Assembly: GCF_000314895.2 (NCBI RefSeq)
Contig: NZ_CM001773.1
Span: 3,152,227 to 3,216,226, forward strand
Source: Providencia sneebia DSM 19967
GTDB lineage: Bacteria; Pseudomonadota; Gammaproteobacteria; Enterobacterales; Enterobacteriaceae
DNA length: 64,000 nt
Direction of reading: 5' to 3'
In this document: positions 51,525 through 61,171 of the stretch, one piece after another
Layout of the letters: each line of letters opens with the position of its first letter
Numbering within the stretch: the stretch's first letter is position 1
Notes under the pieces: generated by a model
The model's input: only the letters and a program-made list of their open reading frames with translations
Told to the model about the DNA's origin: nothing
Databases searched by the model: none
Program-made: the position numbers and the translations under genes

Positions 51525-52472
51525 TTAATTAAACTTTATAGTATATTCTACTGAACCAGAGAAGGCTCCAGGTTTTATATCTTTAGTTAATTTATACAGA
51601 TATGCTACTAATTGCGGATTATAACGATTATTAATACTTCCTAACACAGTTTCTGTTTGGTGTGTTATTTGCTTATCATTATAGAACAACATAAAACCAA
51701 TACTTGGATTATCTGATGCAATAATAGAATTGCTATTATCTGCATATTTACTATTACTATTCAATATCATAGATACTGATTTAGTAATACGATTATCTGT
51801 ACAACTCAATGATAATGTATTTGTAGATGAAATTGGTGTTATCCCTATACCTCTAGGTAATTCACTATTATCTATTTTATTGAATTTAAAATAGATATTC
51901 TTAGTGTCGATAATACAAGTATCAACTGTTTCAATATTAGCTGATAACATCAATTTCATGATAGTTTCATTTTTACTATTTTTTATACTACCAATCTGAG
52001 CAGATGATAATGATAACGGTTTTGGATTTTCAACAGTCGCGTATATAGTCACTATTGTGTTTGGTAACGCAACACTCCCTTTATTTCCATTCAAAGACAG
52101 TTTTTCTCCTTGAGAAGTAAAGTTTAAGTTATTCTCTGTTTTGATTGAATATGCATACTCATTATTTAGATAATAAGCAGGAGCACCATTAATATCATTA
52201 AAATAACGAGCTGGAGCTGAACTATATGGTGTATTGGTAACTAATTTTAAATCAACTGAATCACTCATTTCACATGTTGTGATCCTTTCACCTGAATATA
52301 TTTGAGTTGCCAATGCTTTATTTATCGTTATTCTTTCTTCTGTTCTTTTTTGTATATGATTATTCTTTACAATCTCATTATAAATTACAGAATCACATTC
52401 TGAAGCATACAGCGGTAATGTATATAAACAGATTATAGGCAGTAACCAGCGATAATTTATTTTTGATATCAT
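51525..52472 (-). CDS. Fimbrial tip adhesin-like protein
   Basis: 315 residues: signal peptide (ending YAS-E), an N-terminal lectin-like half with Cys in ASECDSV and TTCEMSD, and a C-terminal pilin domain with Cys in VDTCIIDT and SLSCTDN and the terminal beta strand FSGSVEYTIKFN. This two-domain, four-cysteine plan and last position in a chaperone-usher operon mark it as the probable tip adhesin. The receptor-binding half matches no adhesin I can name, so the ligand is unknown. Confidence 0.8.
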   Translation of the reverse strand: MISKINYRWLLPIICLYTLPLYASECDSVIYNEIVKNNHIQKRTEERITINKALATQIYSGERITTCEMSDSVDLKLVTNTPYSSAPARYFNDINGAPAYYLNNEYAYSIKTENNLNFTSQGEKLSLNGNKGSVALPNTIVTIYATVENPKPLSLSSAQIGSIKNSKNETIMKLMLSANIETVDTCIIDTKNIYFKFNKIDNSELPRGIGITPISSTNTLSLSCTDNRITKSVSMILNSNSKYADNSNSIIASDNPSIGFMLFYNDKQITHQTETVLGSINNRYNPQLVAYLYKLTKDIKPGAFSGSVEYTIKFN

Positions 52473-52521
52473 AATAACCTCATTATATTTACCATTTCAC
52501 TCACTTAATAACCGCTGATAT

Positions 52522-55068
52522 TTATCGGCATATTTCATCAAAGATATAAAGGCTATTTACTCTCTGTTTGTCTTTAATGTTATAAGTGAACTTACACTGA
52601 TGTTGATTTTTATCACCCCAAACTACCTGTATCTCATCTGATCCCGGAGCACCAGAAAAATAAATACGTCCAAAATTACTCACATAATAACGTTCATCAG
52701 TTTCATTAAGTGTTGCATATGCACCAAATGGGAGTATTTTCCCTGTAGTATCATGTAATGTTACTAACATTTTATTACCAATTTGTGTTGAGTAATCGGC
52801 TAAAACAATTGCACCACGTGTTGGGAAAATCTCTTTTAGAGGTGTATCAACTTCTGCATTTTCCGGTAATGAATATTGATTAAGGCGTATAGTGTTGCTG
52901 CGATACGGAATAAGATTAGGAACAACAGCCAAGCCGAAATAATTTGTTTTCGCCCCAGATTCATTTTCAATTGATATTCCACTAGCTTGAGGCGTATATA
53001 CTAGGCCGTTTGTTTCTCCTAATGGACGAGTTGCTGCTATCCCATATTGACTTGCAATCAATGACCCACTTGCACCATAGCCATATTGACGATTATCTTT
53101 TTGATAAGCATAGCTCGCATTTAAATCACCATATGAATGTTTATATGTACCATACACACTTCCATAATTGCCTCGTCCTCGGTTACCATATCCTTGTTGT
53201 ACGTTCCAAGATAAACTTCGATCTTCAAATGCTAATCCACCAATACCTACATAATTATCAATATCACCATCTTTATTAGATGATGCACCGTAATTAATCC
53301 AGTTTTCTTTAAATTTACCGGTTAATGGAATACTAATATTCATAGATAAAACATGATCATTATTTTTTTCACGATGATTATAGTCAGAGTGATCATCTAA
53401 CGCGTTTTTATAATAAGCATAATTCACATTCAAGCTAAAATAACGGAAGGTATTTGTATACCCTACATTATAGGATTCAACTTTTTGCTCATTATTATTG
53501 AAATTCTGATATGTTTGATATGAACTTGTTGCAGTTATTTGACCAAGAGATTCAGGTAATTGCTGTGTGAGTGTAATATCAAACTGGTTTTTTCTACGAG
53601 AATAGGCATTATCGTCTGGTACACCCTGATAGAAATCGAATAAATCTTGCATGGTGATATAATCTCCACGCATGTATCGATATCCTAAAAAGGTGATATT
53701 CGTTCCATACGAATTCAAACCTTTAGAATAACGAAGACGAAAAGCTTGTCCATTTAATGAATCTGTATATTTTGGAGATGCATGCATTGCCGTAATATCA
53801 GCAGTAATAGCGCCAATTTCAGGTAAATTAAAACCAACCCCCATATCATAAGCTTGATATCTTGCGGATGCCTGAACACCACCAAACAAAGTTGTATTAT
53901 CAGTTAAGCCATAAAAAGCATCAGCCTGAAAAAATTTATCTTTATTTTTATCTTTATTGTTTGATTCTGATGGGCGATATTGCCCACTTGTTAAACTGTA
54001 TTTTAGATGACCTTTTCTTTGAAGAAAATCAACAGTAGAGAAAGGAACTATAAAACGTTGAACACTGCCATCAATGCCAATTTGAGCAACTTCCAAATTG
54101 TCACCATTATTTAATGGAACAACATCTGTAATTTCATAAGGACCAGCAGGAACATTGGTTCGATAAATAACACGACCATTTTGAGAAACTTCAATGGTCG
54201 ATTCACTTGATGCTACACCAGAAATAGCAGGAGCATAAATGCTGGCATAATCTGGATACATCTGATTATCAGACCAGAGTTTTACCCCACGAAATGGAAT
54301 AGTTTCAAAAATCTGTGAATCAGAATAATTATCACCGGCTAAAAAACGGCTTTTCATTGAACGGATTGGACGTTCAATATAATTAAGTTGCGTTTCCCAA
54401 TGTTTACTACCATCAGAATCTCTATTCCATGTTCCATAATTACGATAACGCCATGCACCAACGTTAACACCAGACCGTAAATTTAGATAAAATGTATTAT
54501 CATTTTCGTGGTATTTAGTATTTTCTTGATTCCTACCTGAAAAATTATAATCTGCAAAAATAGCAGGAATACCATCATCCCAACGCTGCTCAAGATGCTC
54601 ATCTAATATATGAGTATCCAATGCAATTTGCGGGATCCCCAGAATTAATTTATTTTCTGATGGAATAAAGCGGAATCCAGCATCTGGAATATTAGTAAGA
54701 TCGTAACACTGTCCTTTAGTTCCATCATTAACACTATCCTTTCGGTAGTTATCAACTTTTATTCCATACTGTATTAATTGGACTTCTGATAGACAAGGCA
54801 TTAACTCTTCCGAAACCTTATCTGAATTGATGAAATCAATATCTGATGTATCAACATAATTATCATTAACAAAGACATCTACACGATAAGATCCTGGTAA
54901 ATACGCAGATTTTTGAAAAGGTGATAAATCAACGGACAACCGTTTACCAAATGGATCAGTTACAAGATCAGGCTCAAAATAATCGTCTGCATAAACAATA
55001 TTATAAGGAAGTAAAAGTGCAGATAATATTAGAATAGACAGATGAGTTCGTTTAGCAGAGGCTAACAT
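52522..55068 (-). CDS. Fimbrial outer-membrane usher protein
   Basis: 848 residues, FimD/PapC family. Signal peptide ending VYA-D, N-terminal chaperone-binding domain (LSPFQKSAYLPGSYRVDVFVND, CLSEVQLIQYGI), a 24-strand barrel with plug (RSMKSRFLAGDNYSDSQIFE, FRGVKLWSDNQMYP, SQNGRVIYRTNVPAGPYEI) and C-terminal domains (VTLHDTTGKILPFGA, GAPGSDEIQVVWG) with a Cys pair. Start at ATG 55068 behind GGGGAT; a longer frame from 55113 overlaps the chaperone gene. Assembles and secretes the fimbria across the outer membrane. Confidence 0.95.
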   Translation of the reverse strand: MLASAKRTHLSILILSALLLPYNIVYADDYFEPDLVTDPFGKRLSVDLSPFQKSAYLPGSYRVDVFVNDNYVDTSDIDFINSDKVSEELMPCLSEVQLIQYGIKVDNYRKDSVNDGTKGQCYDLTNIPDAGFRFIPSENKLILGIPQIALDTHILDEHLEQRWDDGIPAIFADYNFSGRNQENTKYHENDNTFYLNLRSGVNVGAWRYRNYGTWNRDSDGSKHWETQLNYIERPIRSMKSRFLAGDNYSDSQIFETIPFRGVKLWSDNQMYPDYASIYAPAISGVASSESTIEVSQNGRVIYRTNVPAGPYEITDVVPLNNGDNLEVAQIGIDGSVQRFIVPFSTVDFLQRKGHLKYSLTSGQYRPSESNNKDKNKDKFFQADAFYGLTDNTTLFGGVQASARYQAYDMGVGFNLPEIGAITADITAMHASPKYTDSLNGQAFRLRYSKGLNSYGTNITFLGYRYMRGDYITMQDLFDFYQGVPDDNAYSRRKNQFDITLTQQLPESLGQITATSSYQTYQNFNNNEQKVESYNVGYTNTFRYFSLNVNYAYYKNALDDHSDYNHREKNNDHVLSMNISIPLTGKFKENWINYGASSNKDGDIDNYVGIGGLAFEDRSLSWNVQQGYGNRGRGNYGSVYGTYKHSYGDLNASYAYQKDNRQYGYGASGSLIASQYGIAATRPLGETNGLVYTPQASGISIENESGAKTNYFGLAVVPNLIPYRSNTIRLNQYSLPENAEVDTPLKEIFPTRGAIVLADYSTQIGNKMLVTLHDTTGKILPFGAYATLNETDERYYVSNFGRIYFSGAPGSDEIQVVWGDKNQHQCKFTYNIKDKQRVNSLYIFDEICR

Positions 55069-55109
55069 AACTTTATCCCCAAATTTAGTATAATTATTAC
55101 ATTGGATAA

Positions 55110-55787
55110 TCAAATATTAATATTGAAAGAATTTAGCTTACCTAGATCATCTATTAATACATATTCCAAATTTCCGCTATTATTATTTTCTGGTAATTCG
55201 AGGAACACCTCTGAGTCAGGTTCAATAAAGCTTGGTTTATTTAATCGTTGTTTATTTATAGATACATCACTGATATTAAAATAATACTTAGTAGGATTTT
55301 TAATTCTAAGATTTTTACCTAATTTTTGTATAATAATGTTGTCAAACTCTTGATTGATAGATTCAATAGCTAAAGGTTCTGGTCTATATATAATTTTTAT
55401 TCTATTATTTAATGCAAATTTTAATGAATTGTTATCAATTTTATTTTTCTCAACTGAAGGAATAAATTTAACATTTAGCCAATATAATGTTTCTCTATCT
55501 TGCGGTAAGTTTTTTACTAAAACGATACGTAATGCATTAGAAGTGTTCGCACTAAGTTTAAAAAGTGGTGGGGTTAATACGATATCTTCTGTAGGATTTT
55601 CTGATTTATCTAAAACCCAACTTTGAATAAGATAATTATTATCTTCTCTATTATGGACATTTACAGAGCCTTCATTTCGACCATTTTCAATGATAACACG
55701 TGTAGCACCAAGTAAAATACCTGCATGTGATAATTGGATAAAAGACATGCAAATCATGATGATGATTAATTTAATACATTTCATCAT
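55110..55787 (-). CDS. Periplasmic fimbrial chaperone (PapD/FimC family)
   Basis: 225 residues with a signal peptide ending SHA-G, the FGS/FGL-type Ig fold, GATRVIIENGRNEGSVNVHN, LLIQSWVLD-type strand (YLIQSWVLD), FKLSANTSNALRIVLVKNLPQDRETLYWLNVKFIPS and RIKIIYRP with the conserved Arg and Lys that anchor pilin C-termini. Delivers subunits to the usher encoded downstream. ATG 55787 and the next ATG both follow AGGTAT. Confidence 0.94.
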   Translation of the reverse strand: MMKCIKLIIIMICMSFIQLSHAGILLGATRVIIENGRNEGSVNVHNREDNNYLIQSWVLDKSENPTEDIVLTPPLFKLSANTSNALRIVLVKNLPQDRETLYWLNVKFIPSVEKNKIDNNSLKFALNNRIKIIYRPEPLAIESINQEFDNIIIQKLGKNLRIKNPTKYYFNISDVSINKQRLNKPSFIEPDSEVFLELPENNNSGNLEYVLIDDLGKLNSFNINI

Positions 55788-55920
55788 ATACCTACTTTTT
55801 TATAGTTTATAAAAATAATATTTACCTTCAGACTGCTACCAAAACTATCCCGTTAGGTAACAATCAAATGGATTTCAAAAAATATTATGAAAATTATTCC
55901 GTTAATTTTCGATTGATAAT

Positions 55921-55956
55921 ACTAAGTGTAGAAAATTTCAATTTTAGCCACTTAGT
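55921..55956 (-). terminator. Attenuator-like hairpin between major pilin and chaperone genes
   Basis: ACTAAGTG (55921-55928) pairs with CACTTAGT (55949-55956); the loop holds AAAATTTC/AATTTT. Such structures between pilin and chaperone genes lower downstream expression relative to the pilin; here this is inferred. Confidence 0.5.
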
Positions 55957-55998
55957 TAACAATCATAGGGTGAATTAAACTCTGCCTATAAAGAGTAA

Positions 55999-56535
55999 TT
56001 ATGAATAAGTAACAGTATAAGTTAATGTACCGTCAGCTTTACCTTCTGTAACTTTATTTTCTTTTTGGAGATAGTAAGTCATGAATTTAAAGGTTGCAGA
56101 TCCATCTTGACCAACCTGTAAATCATAATTATCAGATCCATCTAAACGGAAGTAACGACCAGCATCACCGTCACGTTTTAATGCAATACCAACACCTGAT
56201 GCTGAACCAGCTTGTTGTTTTAATGCTAAAGCAGTGTTATCACCACTTGCAAAATTATCGCCTTTCAGTCTTAATTGAGCATTACCTTCGCAGTTAGTTA
56301 AAGTTAAATTAACATCGTTAGCACCTTTAACTGCATTACCCACTCCGGTAAATTTAGAAACTTCATGACGACCTAAATAAACATTTAAATCTTTACCACC
56401 ATTAACTTCGCAAGTTGCAGCACCAATAAATCCGGTAAAGTTAATTGTTCCTGTTGATGATTGCTGAGCAGCAAAAGCGCCACAGGTAAATAACATTGCA
56501 CCTAAGGTTGGTAATACTACTTTTGTAAGTTTCAT
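55999..56535 (-). CDS. Major fimbrial subunit (type 1-like pilin)
   Basis: 178 residues: signal peptide ending AFA-A, donor strand region STGTINFTGFIG, the pilin disulfide (ATCEVNG and LTNCEGN), and the penultimate-Tyr C-terminus GTLTYTVTYS recognised by the chaperone. AGGA lies 7 nt before ATG 56535, and the longer frame to 56586 is rejected. First gene of the four-gene operon pilin-chaperone-usher-adhesin. No recombinase or clear invertible promoter was found beside it. Confidence 0.94.
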   Translation of the reverse strand: MKLTKVVLPTLGAMLFTCGAFAAQQSSTGTINFTGFIGAATCEVNGGKDLNVYLGRHEVSKFTGVGNAVKGANDVNLTLTNCEGNAQLRLKGDNFASGDNTALALKQQAGSASGVGIALKRDGDAGRYFRLDGSDNYDLQVGQDGSATFKFMTYYLQKENKVTEGKADGTLTYTVTYS

Positions 56536-57394
56536 AATGAATCCTTTATTAATTAATGACATTATTAAATAATACCAATTGAACACTCTGAATAATCAGA
56601 ATGCTTTTACCTTCATAAAATAATAGATAATTTATTTTTTGTTTTATGAAAATAAACAAACCCAGTCTTTATATCGATGAATGAAAATACTCCTAGATAT
56701 TTTAATTAATACCTTTGTAAATATTTAAAAGTATAATCTTATTATATATAAAATTAATTCAATAAATAATTAAATTATATTTTTCCATGCAACTTAACTG
56801 CGTTTGAGTATAACTCCGCAAAAATACGCAATGCAATACCCTAAAAAAAAACACTAGTAACTTAAACCATAAATATTGAAAATAATAAGATCATAGACCT
56901 AAAAAAAATTTTTAGTCAAAATAAAGATCTATATTTATATCTTCAACAAGAATTAATCACCATATTGCATGGATTGATTTTTTTTTACTAACATAAGATG
57001 AGCACCATTTTTACCATTTAGTTTTAAATCTAAAAATTGACGCACTTTATTGAATTAAACTATATTTTTTATTTTTTTATAAAAGTTTACTCTGACATAC
57101 TAGAAATAACAAAAATAAAATAAATTAATTATTTTTAAGTCACTCTTTAACTTAAGATAAATCAGAAAATATAAGCCAAGCATATCAAATTCAATTAAAA
57201 TATTATATTTCAATATATTGACAATAATACCAATCTAATTTAGATGAGTTAATTTAAGTAAGTGGTCAATATACAGTAAAAAACTCAACAAATTACCTTT
57301 ATTGAGATTTTTCTTATATTTTAATTTACCCATTTGGTTCTCAAAACAAAAAAACATCTTATTATGACTGGATGTGTTTTTTATAGATAATAAT
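56536..57394. other. Long AT-rich region upstream of the fimbrial operon
   Basis: About 860 bp without a supported gene. I looked for the paired inverted repeats and recombinase typical of invertible fimbrial promoters and saw none by eye. A weak hairpin followed by TTTTTT lies near 57346-57382 on the plus strand. Confidence 0.4.
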
Positions 57395-57437
57395 ATGCCA
57401 ATGAGCGCTAATATTCGTTGTGTATTATTTCCATCTG

Positions 57438-57445
57438 GGTATAAT
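57438..57445 (+). promoter_or_regulatory. Candidate sigma70 -10 element for the mgtS transcript
   Basis: TATAAT at 57440-57445 with TTGTGT 16 bp upstream (57418-57423). It would start transcription about 90 nt before mgtS. I could not see a convincing PhoP box. Confidence 0.45.
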
Positions 57446-57542
57446 ATGACCTACTTTATTAAGACCCTTCCATTCAACATTCAACCACCAAATAAAGAGG
57501 CTTATATTGAAATACTAAAAGAGTAATATTAAGGAGTTTCCT

Positions 57543-57620
57543 ATGTTTTTAACTGTACTTTTTTCCATCATTATCGCATGTTTAATAGCAACAATGATGA
57601 GTCCTAAATGGGATGATTAA
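57543..57620 (+). CDS. mgtS: MgtS-like 25-residue membrane protein (Mg2+ stress)
   Basis: A 25-codon ORF with AAGGAG 7 nt before ATG. It encodes one hydrophobic helix (residues 2-17) and ends SPKWDD. E. coli MgtS (31 residues, formerly YneM) ends SHKWDD after a similar helix. MgtS is induced by low Mg2+ through PhoP, protects the MgtA importer from degradation and acts on PitA. The match is short, but the helix-K-W-D-D design, strong ribosome-binding site and terminator 30 bp downstream support it. Too short for usual gene callers, so easily missed. No mgtA is adjacent. Confidence 0.75.
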   Translation: MFLTVLFSIIIACLIATMMSPKWDD

Positions 57621-57665
57621 ATGAATACTGATTACCCTCCTCCTAGTAAAATGCCCCGTCATTAA
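57621..57665 (+). CDS. Possible 14-residue peptide with PPP motif overlapping a terminator
   Basis: The ATG follows the mgtS TAA directly, with GGGATG 8 nt upstream, and encodes MNTDYPPPSKMPRH. Three CCT codons in a row would slow ribosomes without EF-P. Its last codons lie in the 5' arm of the terminator at 57651. It may be translated, but nothing proves it. Confidence 0.25.
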   Translation: MNTDYPPPSKMPRH

Positions 57666-57696
57666 GCATTAATGTTTAATCTCGGGGCATATTTGT
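57651..57696 (+). terminator. Terminator of the mgtS unit
   Basis: ATGCCCCG (57651-57658) pairs with CGGGGCAT (57683-57690), with an inner CATTAA/TTAATG stem, followed by ATTTGTTT. It closes the small-protein transcript. The stretch to 58000 is AT-rich with nothing recognised. Confidence 0.85.
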
Positions 57697-58002
57697 TTCA
57701 CCTTCCAGCAAACTCCCAACAAACACCTATCAAAATTAGATCTCTTCATTAAACTAAATAAAAAATCTCCCTTCTTAAACAGATAACCATCACTCCAAAA
57801 ATGATATTTCAAACGACTATTTAAATGTTATTCTTTAATATAAAAGGACAAACGACTAAATACGCAAATAAAGGGTCTAACTGTATTAATTAGGCCAGAA
57901 CTTTAACAGAAATTTTACACGTTAACGAATATAAAGTGTTATTGGTGATCTTACAATCAATCTATTTGAGCCATATTAGAGACTTTTTTATATGATGTAG
58001 AA

Positions 58003-58028
58003 AATAAAAAAGCCGCACTAAGCGACTT
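58003..58028 (-). terminator. Terminator of the small lipoprotein gene
   Basis: On the minus strand AGTCGC pairs with GCGGCT (one G-U) around TTAGT and is followed by TTTTTTATTTTC. Confidence 0.85.
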
Positions 58029-58075
58029 ATTCAAATGAGCTAAATTATCGCTCGAATGACCATTCCCAAGATTTA

Positions 58076-58543
58076 CTATTTCCACTTGGAGATCCAGCTC
58101 AGCCTTTCAATGTTACGGTCACGATCAATCTGATCCATTCTATTCCTAATATCTTTTTTTTCATCATTAGATAAATTGTCGCGATTTTTCATTACTTCAA
58201 GTGAATTATATTCACTATCTAAAGATTGCATTTTTTGAGCAAATGATTCAGATCGTGCCTTATTATTTTTCTGATATTCTTCTTCTTTCCTATCTCTCTC
58301 ATATCTAAGATAATCCAATGAATACCCCTGTGAGGTTTCATTTTGCTCTCTAAAAGCAGAAACATTTTTTTGCTGTTCTAATTCCATCTCAAACTTTGTT
58401 TTACTGCTTCCCATAGGATATGTTTTTATCGATTTCGCTGTGCTGGAAGCATTTTTAATTTTTTGTGATTCACTTTTTACTTCCACGGTAGGAGAGGCGC
58501 AGCCAAGCAAAAACAAATACGGTAAAACTATTATAGCTCTCAT
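58076..58543 (-). CDS. Small lipoprotein with coiled-coil-like charged domain
   Basis: 155 residues. The N-terminal signal ends in the lipobox LFLLGC, so Cys15 should be lipidated; residue +2 is Ala, which favours the outer membrane by the enteric Lol rule. The mature part is highly charged and helical (ERDRKEEEYQKNNKARSE and MDQIDRDRNIERLSW), with heptad-like character. I do not recognise a family. Single gene with its own terminator, 540 bp from the zinc-receptor genes on the opposite strand. The intervening 58544-59013 carries a hairpin at 58709-58738 and no gene. Confidence 0.8.
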   Translation of the reverse strand: MRAIIVLPYLFLLGCASPTVEVKSESQKIKNASSTAKSIKTYPMGSSKTKFEMELEQQKNVSAFREQNETSQGYSLDYLRYERDRKEEEYQKNNKARSESFAQKMQSLDSEYNSLEVMKNRDNLSNDEKKDIRNRMDQIDRDRNIERLSWISKWK

Positions 58544-59013
58544 ATAATATCTCTAAGTAATTATCGTTATTAGATAATATTTCAATAAATCATTCTTGTG
58601 GTCAAAAACCTCACAATCGTTTCATTTATATTTAATAAAATCTAAAAAATTCCCTCCGAGCACAAAAGCTCCCAATGTATTAATAACTGACAAAATTCGT
58701 CAATTCACGAAGTAGTGAAATAAGTCACTATGCAGCTTCAGTTAGTTCAAAAAAATCACACCTGATGAACAAGTTACAGCAAAACAATGATGGTCGTCTT
58801 AATAGTGAGTTTTGACTATGTTATTTATTTGAATAATAAATTTGTTGCCGCTCAGTTAGACTTAAAAATTATTTAATATTATCAGTATGTTGATTCAAAA
58901 TTTCATTCATAAATCTTGAATAAAAATCATGCACAATTCATTCAAAAATAAATAAGCAATCTATTTAAGAAACACTTTATTTGATTATCTATTTACATAA
59001 CAAGACATTAAAT

Positions 59014-59031
59014 GTTATGTTATAACATAAC
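59014..59031. promoter_or_regulatory. Zur box (perfect 18-bp palindrome)
   Basis: GTTATGTTATAACATAAC is a perfect palindrome with the TGTTATAACA core of the gamma-proteobacterial Zur consensus (GAAATGTTATANTATAACATTTC), and is preceded by AAT. It lies 54 bp before the first ZnuD-like receptor gene. Zn-dependent repression is inferred. Confidence 0.8.
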
Positions 59032-59084
59032 TATTCGTAGTTTTACATAAATAAGTATTTCTCAATTTATATGCGGTAGAAACC

Positions 59085-61160
59085 ATGAAACTCCAAACAT
59101 TAAAATGTTCTTTTCTTTTTATTTCAATAAATTATTCATTTTTAAGTCACGCCACAACATCAAATGGAAACATAAATCCTGAAATAGACACAATCAGTGT
59201 CTACTCATCTCCTTTACAATCCTCACCTTTACGAATGACAAGCCCAGTTTCTGTCTTAATATCCGATGACTTAGTATCAGCTAAAGGGGCTTCAATTGCA
59301 GAAACATTGCAAAATATTCCGGGCTTTCATGCCAGTTTCTTCGGTGGAGGATCAATTCATCCCGTCATTAGAGGAATGAGCGGTAATCGAGTGAAAGTCA
59401 TGAATAATGGCAGTGACTTAATGGATGTATCATCAATTGGAGCCGATCATGCGATTACCAGTGAACCCTTTTTAACCCAACGCATTGAAGTATTAAAAGG
59501 TCCAGCTACGTTGCTATATGGCGGTGGCTCAATGGGAGGTGCAATTAATGTTATTGATAATAAAATTCCGACGACTGTTCCTAATAAAGGCTATGAAGGC
59601 GAGTTAAATTATCAATTCGACTCTGTTGCCAAAGGAAATACTGGTGCCGCAGCGATAACATTTGGACAAGACAATTTAGCACTGCGTGTTGAAGGAGTTA
59701 AACGTCATCAAGGAGATTATCTGCAACCTAAAGCAGCTCAAGACGATGGGACTAAACGTTTACAAGGTTCGTACCAAAACGGACAATCTGCAAATATTGG
59801 CGCATCATGGATATTTGATGATGGATTCATTGGTCTTGGCTATGGTGAACAGCATCGCCGCTATGGCCTACCGGGTCATACTCATTTTGAAGATGAACAC
59901 GCTCATGATCATCACAATGACTATGATGACAGTTCCCACAGCGGCCATCATCATGGACCTTCTGGCCCCTTCCCAGATGAACACCATGAACACGGGATCC
60001 CATATATTGTCATGGACCAAAAACGTTGGGATCTACGAGGCGAAAAACATAGCCCATTTAATGGCATAGAATCGATTCGTTATAGTGCTACACACACTGA
60101 TTATCACCACAATGAGAAAGAAGGTGATGAAATTGCCACAAGATTTAAGAATAAAGGCAATGAATTAAGATTTTCTTTAACTCACGAAAAATTATGGGGC
60201 TGGCGAGGCGTCTTAGGTAGCCAATTTAACCAACGCGATTTTAGCGCTTTAGGTGAGGAAGCATATGTCCCCGCGACCAACACGAAAAACCATGCATTAT
60301 TTTTATTAGAAGAGTACCAAATTGGTTCCCTACGCTATGAATTAGGGCTACGCCATGAATGGCAATCAATTAAAAATAAGTCGACTCATCTTTCTAATAA
60401 TAAAGATGCAACATCAATATCTGCTGGCTTAGCGTGGAATTTTGCTGATGATTACAGCCTAAATATGTCTCTATCTCGCAGTAAACGATTACCTGTGGCA
60501 GAAGAACTATATGCAGATGGTCCTCATGCAGCAAGTCGTACCATCGAAAAAGGTGATCCTAATTTAGGTGCTGAAACGGCAAATAATATCGATATTGGGA
60601 TAATGAAAATTAGTGGTAATACACAATTTAATGCCAATGCTTACTATAACCGCATTAATAACTATATCTATGGTGAAATCACCGCAGCACCTTTAAATAA
60701 TGGCTATAAACCTCTTCAGTATGTTCAACAAGATGCTGAATTTAAAGGTATCGAAGGTAATATTGATTACTTTTATTCCGATGACAGCTATGTCGGCCTT
60801 TCTGGTGATTATGTACGAGCCACGCTATTGCACAATAAAGGCAATGTACCAAGAATGCCAGCCTATCGCATTAGTTCGTATATTAAACATACATGGACAG
60901 ATAATTTAACTAGCCAAGTTCGTTGGGATCATTTTGGTCGACAAAATAAAGTTGCCAAATATGAAACGCCAACCCCGTCATATAACACAATTAGTATTGG
61001 CTCAGAATACACCGATCATCTAGACGACAATGATTACACAATTTATGCCAAAGTGAATAATCTTTTCAATAGCAGTACAAGAGACAGCACTTCTTATATT
61101 AAAGATGAAATGCTATTACCTGGTAGAAATATCGTTATTGGTCTCAACTTCACATTCTAA
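59085..61160 (+). CDS. znuD: TonB-dependent zinc receptor, ZnuD-like
   Basis: 691 residues. Signal peptide (ending SHA-T), TonB box-like DTISVYSSP, plug with SIHPVIRGMSGNRVKVMNNG, IEVLKGPATLLYGGGSMGGAINVID, and a 22-strand barrel ending in Phe (GLNFTF). At about 265-304 an external loop is rich in His and Asp (HEHxHDHH- and SGHHHG-type clusters), the metal-capture loop of ZnuD of Neisseria and Acinetobacter. Together with the Zur box upstream this strongly indicates zinc uptake under zinc starvation. Followed after 11 bp by a second receptor of the same family. Confidence 0.92.
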   Translation: MKLQTLKCSFLFISINYSFLSHATTSNGNINPEIDTISVYSSPLQSSPLRMTSPVSVLISDDLVSAKGASIAETLQNIPGFHASFFGGGSIHPVIRGMSGNRVKVMNNGSDLMDVSSIGADHAITSEPFLTQRIEVLKGPATLLYGGGSMGGAINVIDNKIPTTVPNKGYEGELNYQFDSVAKGNTGAAAITFGQDNLALRVEGVKRHQGDYLQPKAAQDDGTKRLQGSYQNGQSANIGASWIFDDGFIGLGYGEQHRRYGLPGHTHFEDEHAHDHHNDYDDSSHSGHHHGPSGPFPDEHHEHGIPYIVMDQKRWDLRGEKHSPFNGIESIRYSATHTDYHHNEKEGDEIATRFKNKGNELRFSLTHEKLWGWRGVLGSQFNQRDFSALGEEAYVPATNTKNHALFLLEEYQIGSLRYELGLRHEWQSIKNKSTHLSNNKDATSISAGLAWNFADDYSLNMSLSRSKRLPVAEELYADGPHAASRTIEKGDPNLGAETANNIDIGIMKISGNTQFNANAYYNRINNYIYGEITAAPLNNGYKPLQYVQQDAEFKGIEGNIDYFYSDDSYVGLSGDYVRATLLHNKGNVPRMPAYRISSYIKHTWTDNLTSQVRWDHFGRQNKVAKYETPTPSYNTISIGSEYTDHLDDNDYTIYAKVNNLFNSSTRDSTSYIKDEMLLPGRNIVIGLNFTF

Positions 61161-61171
61161 TTTGTATACAC

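Noticed and set aside
56536..57394. Invertible promoter element for the fimbrial operon
   Set aside because: No paired inverted repeats flanking a promoter and no recombinase gene nearby could be found by eye.
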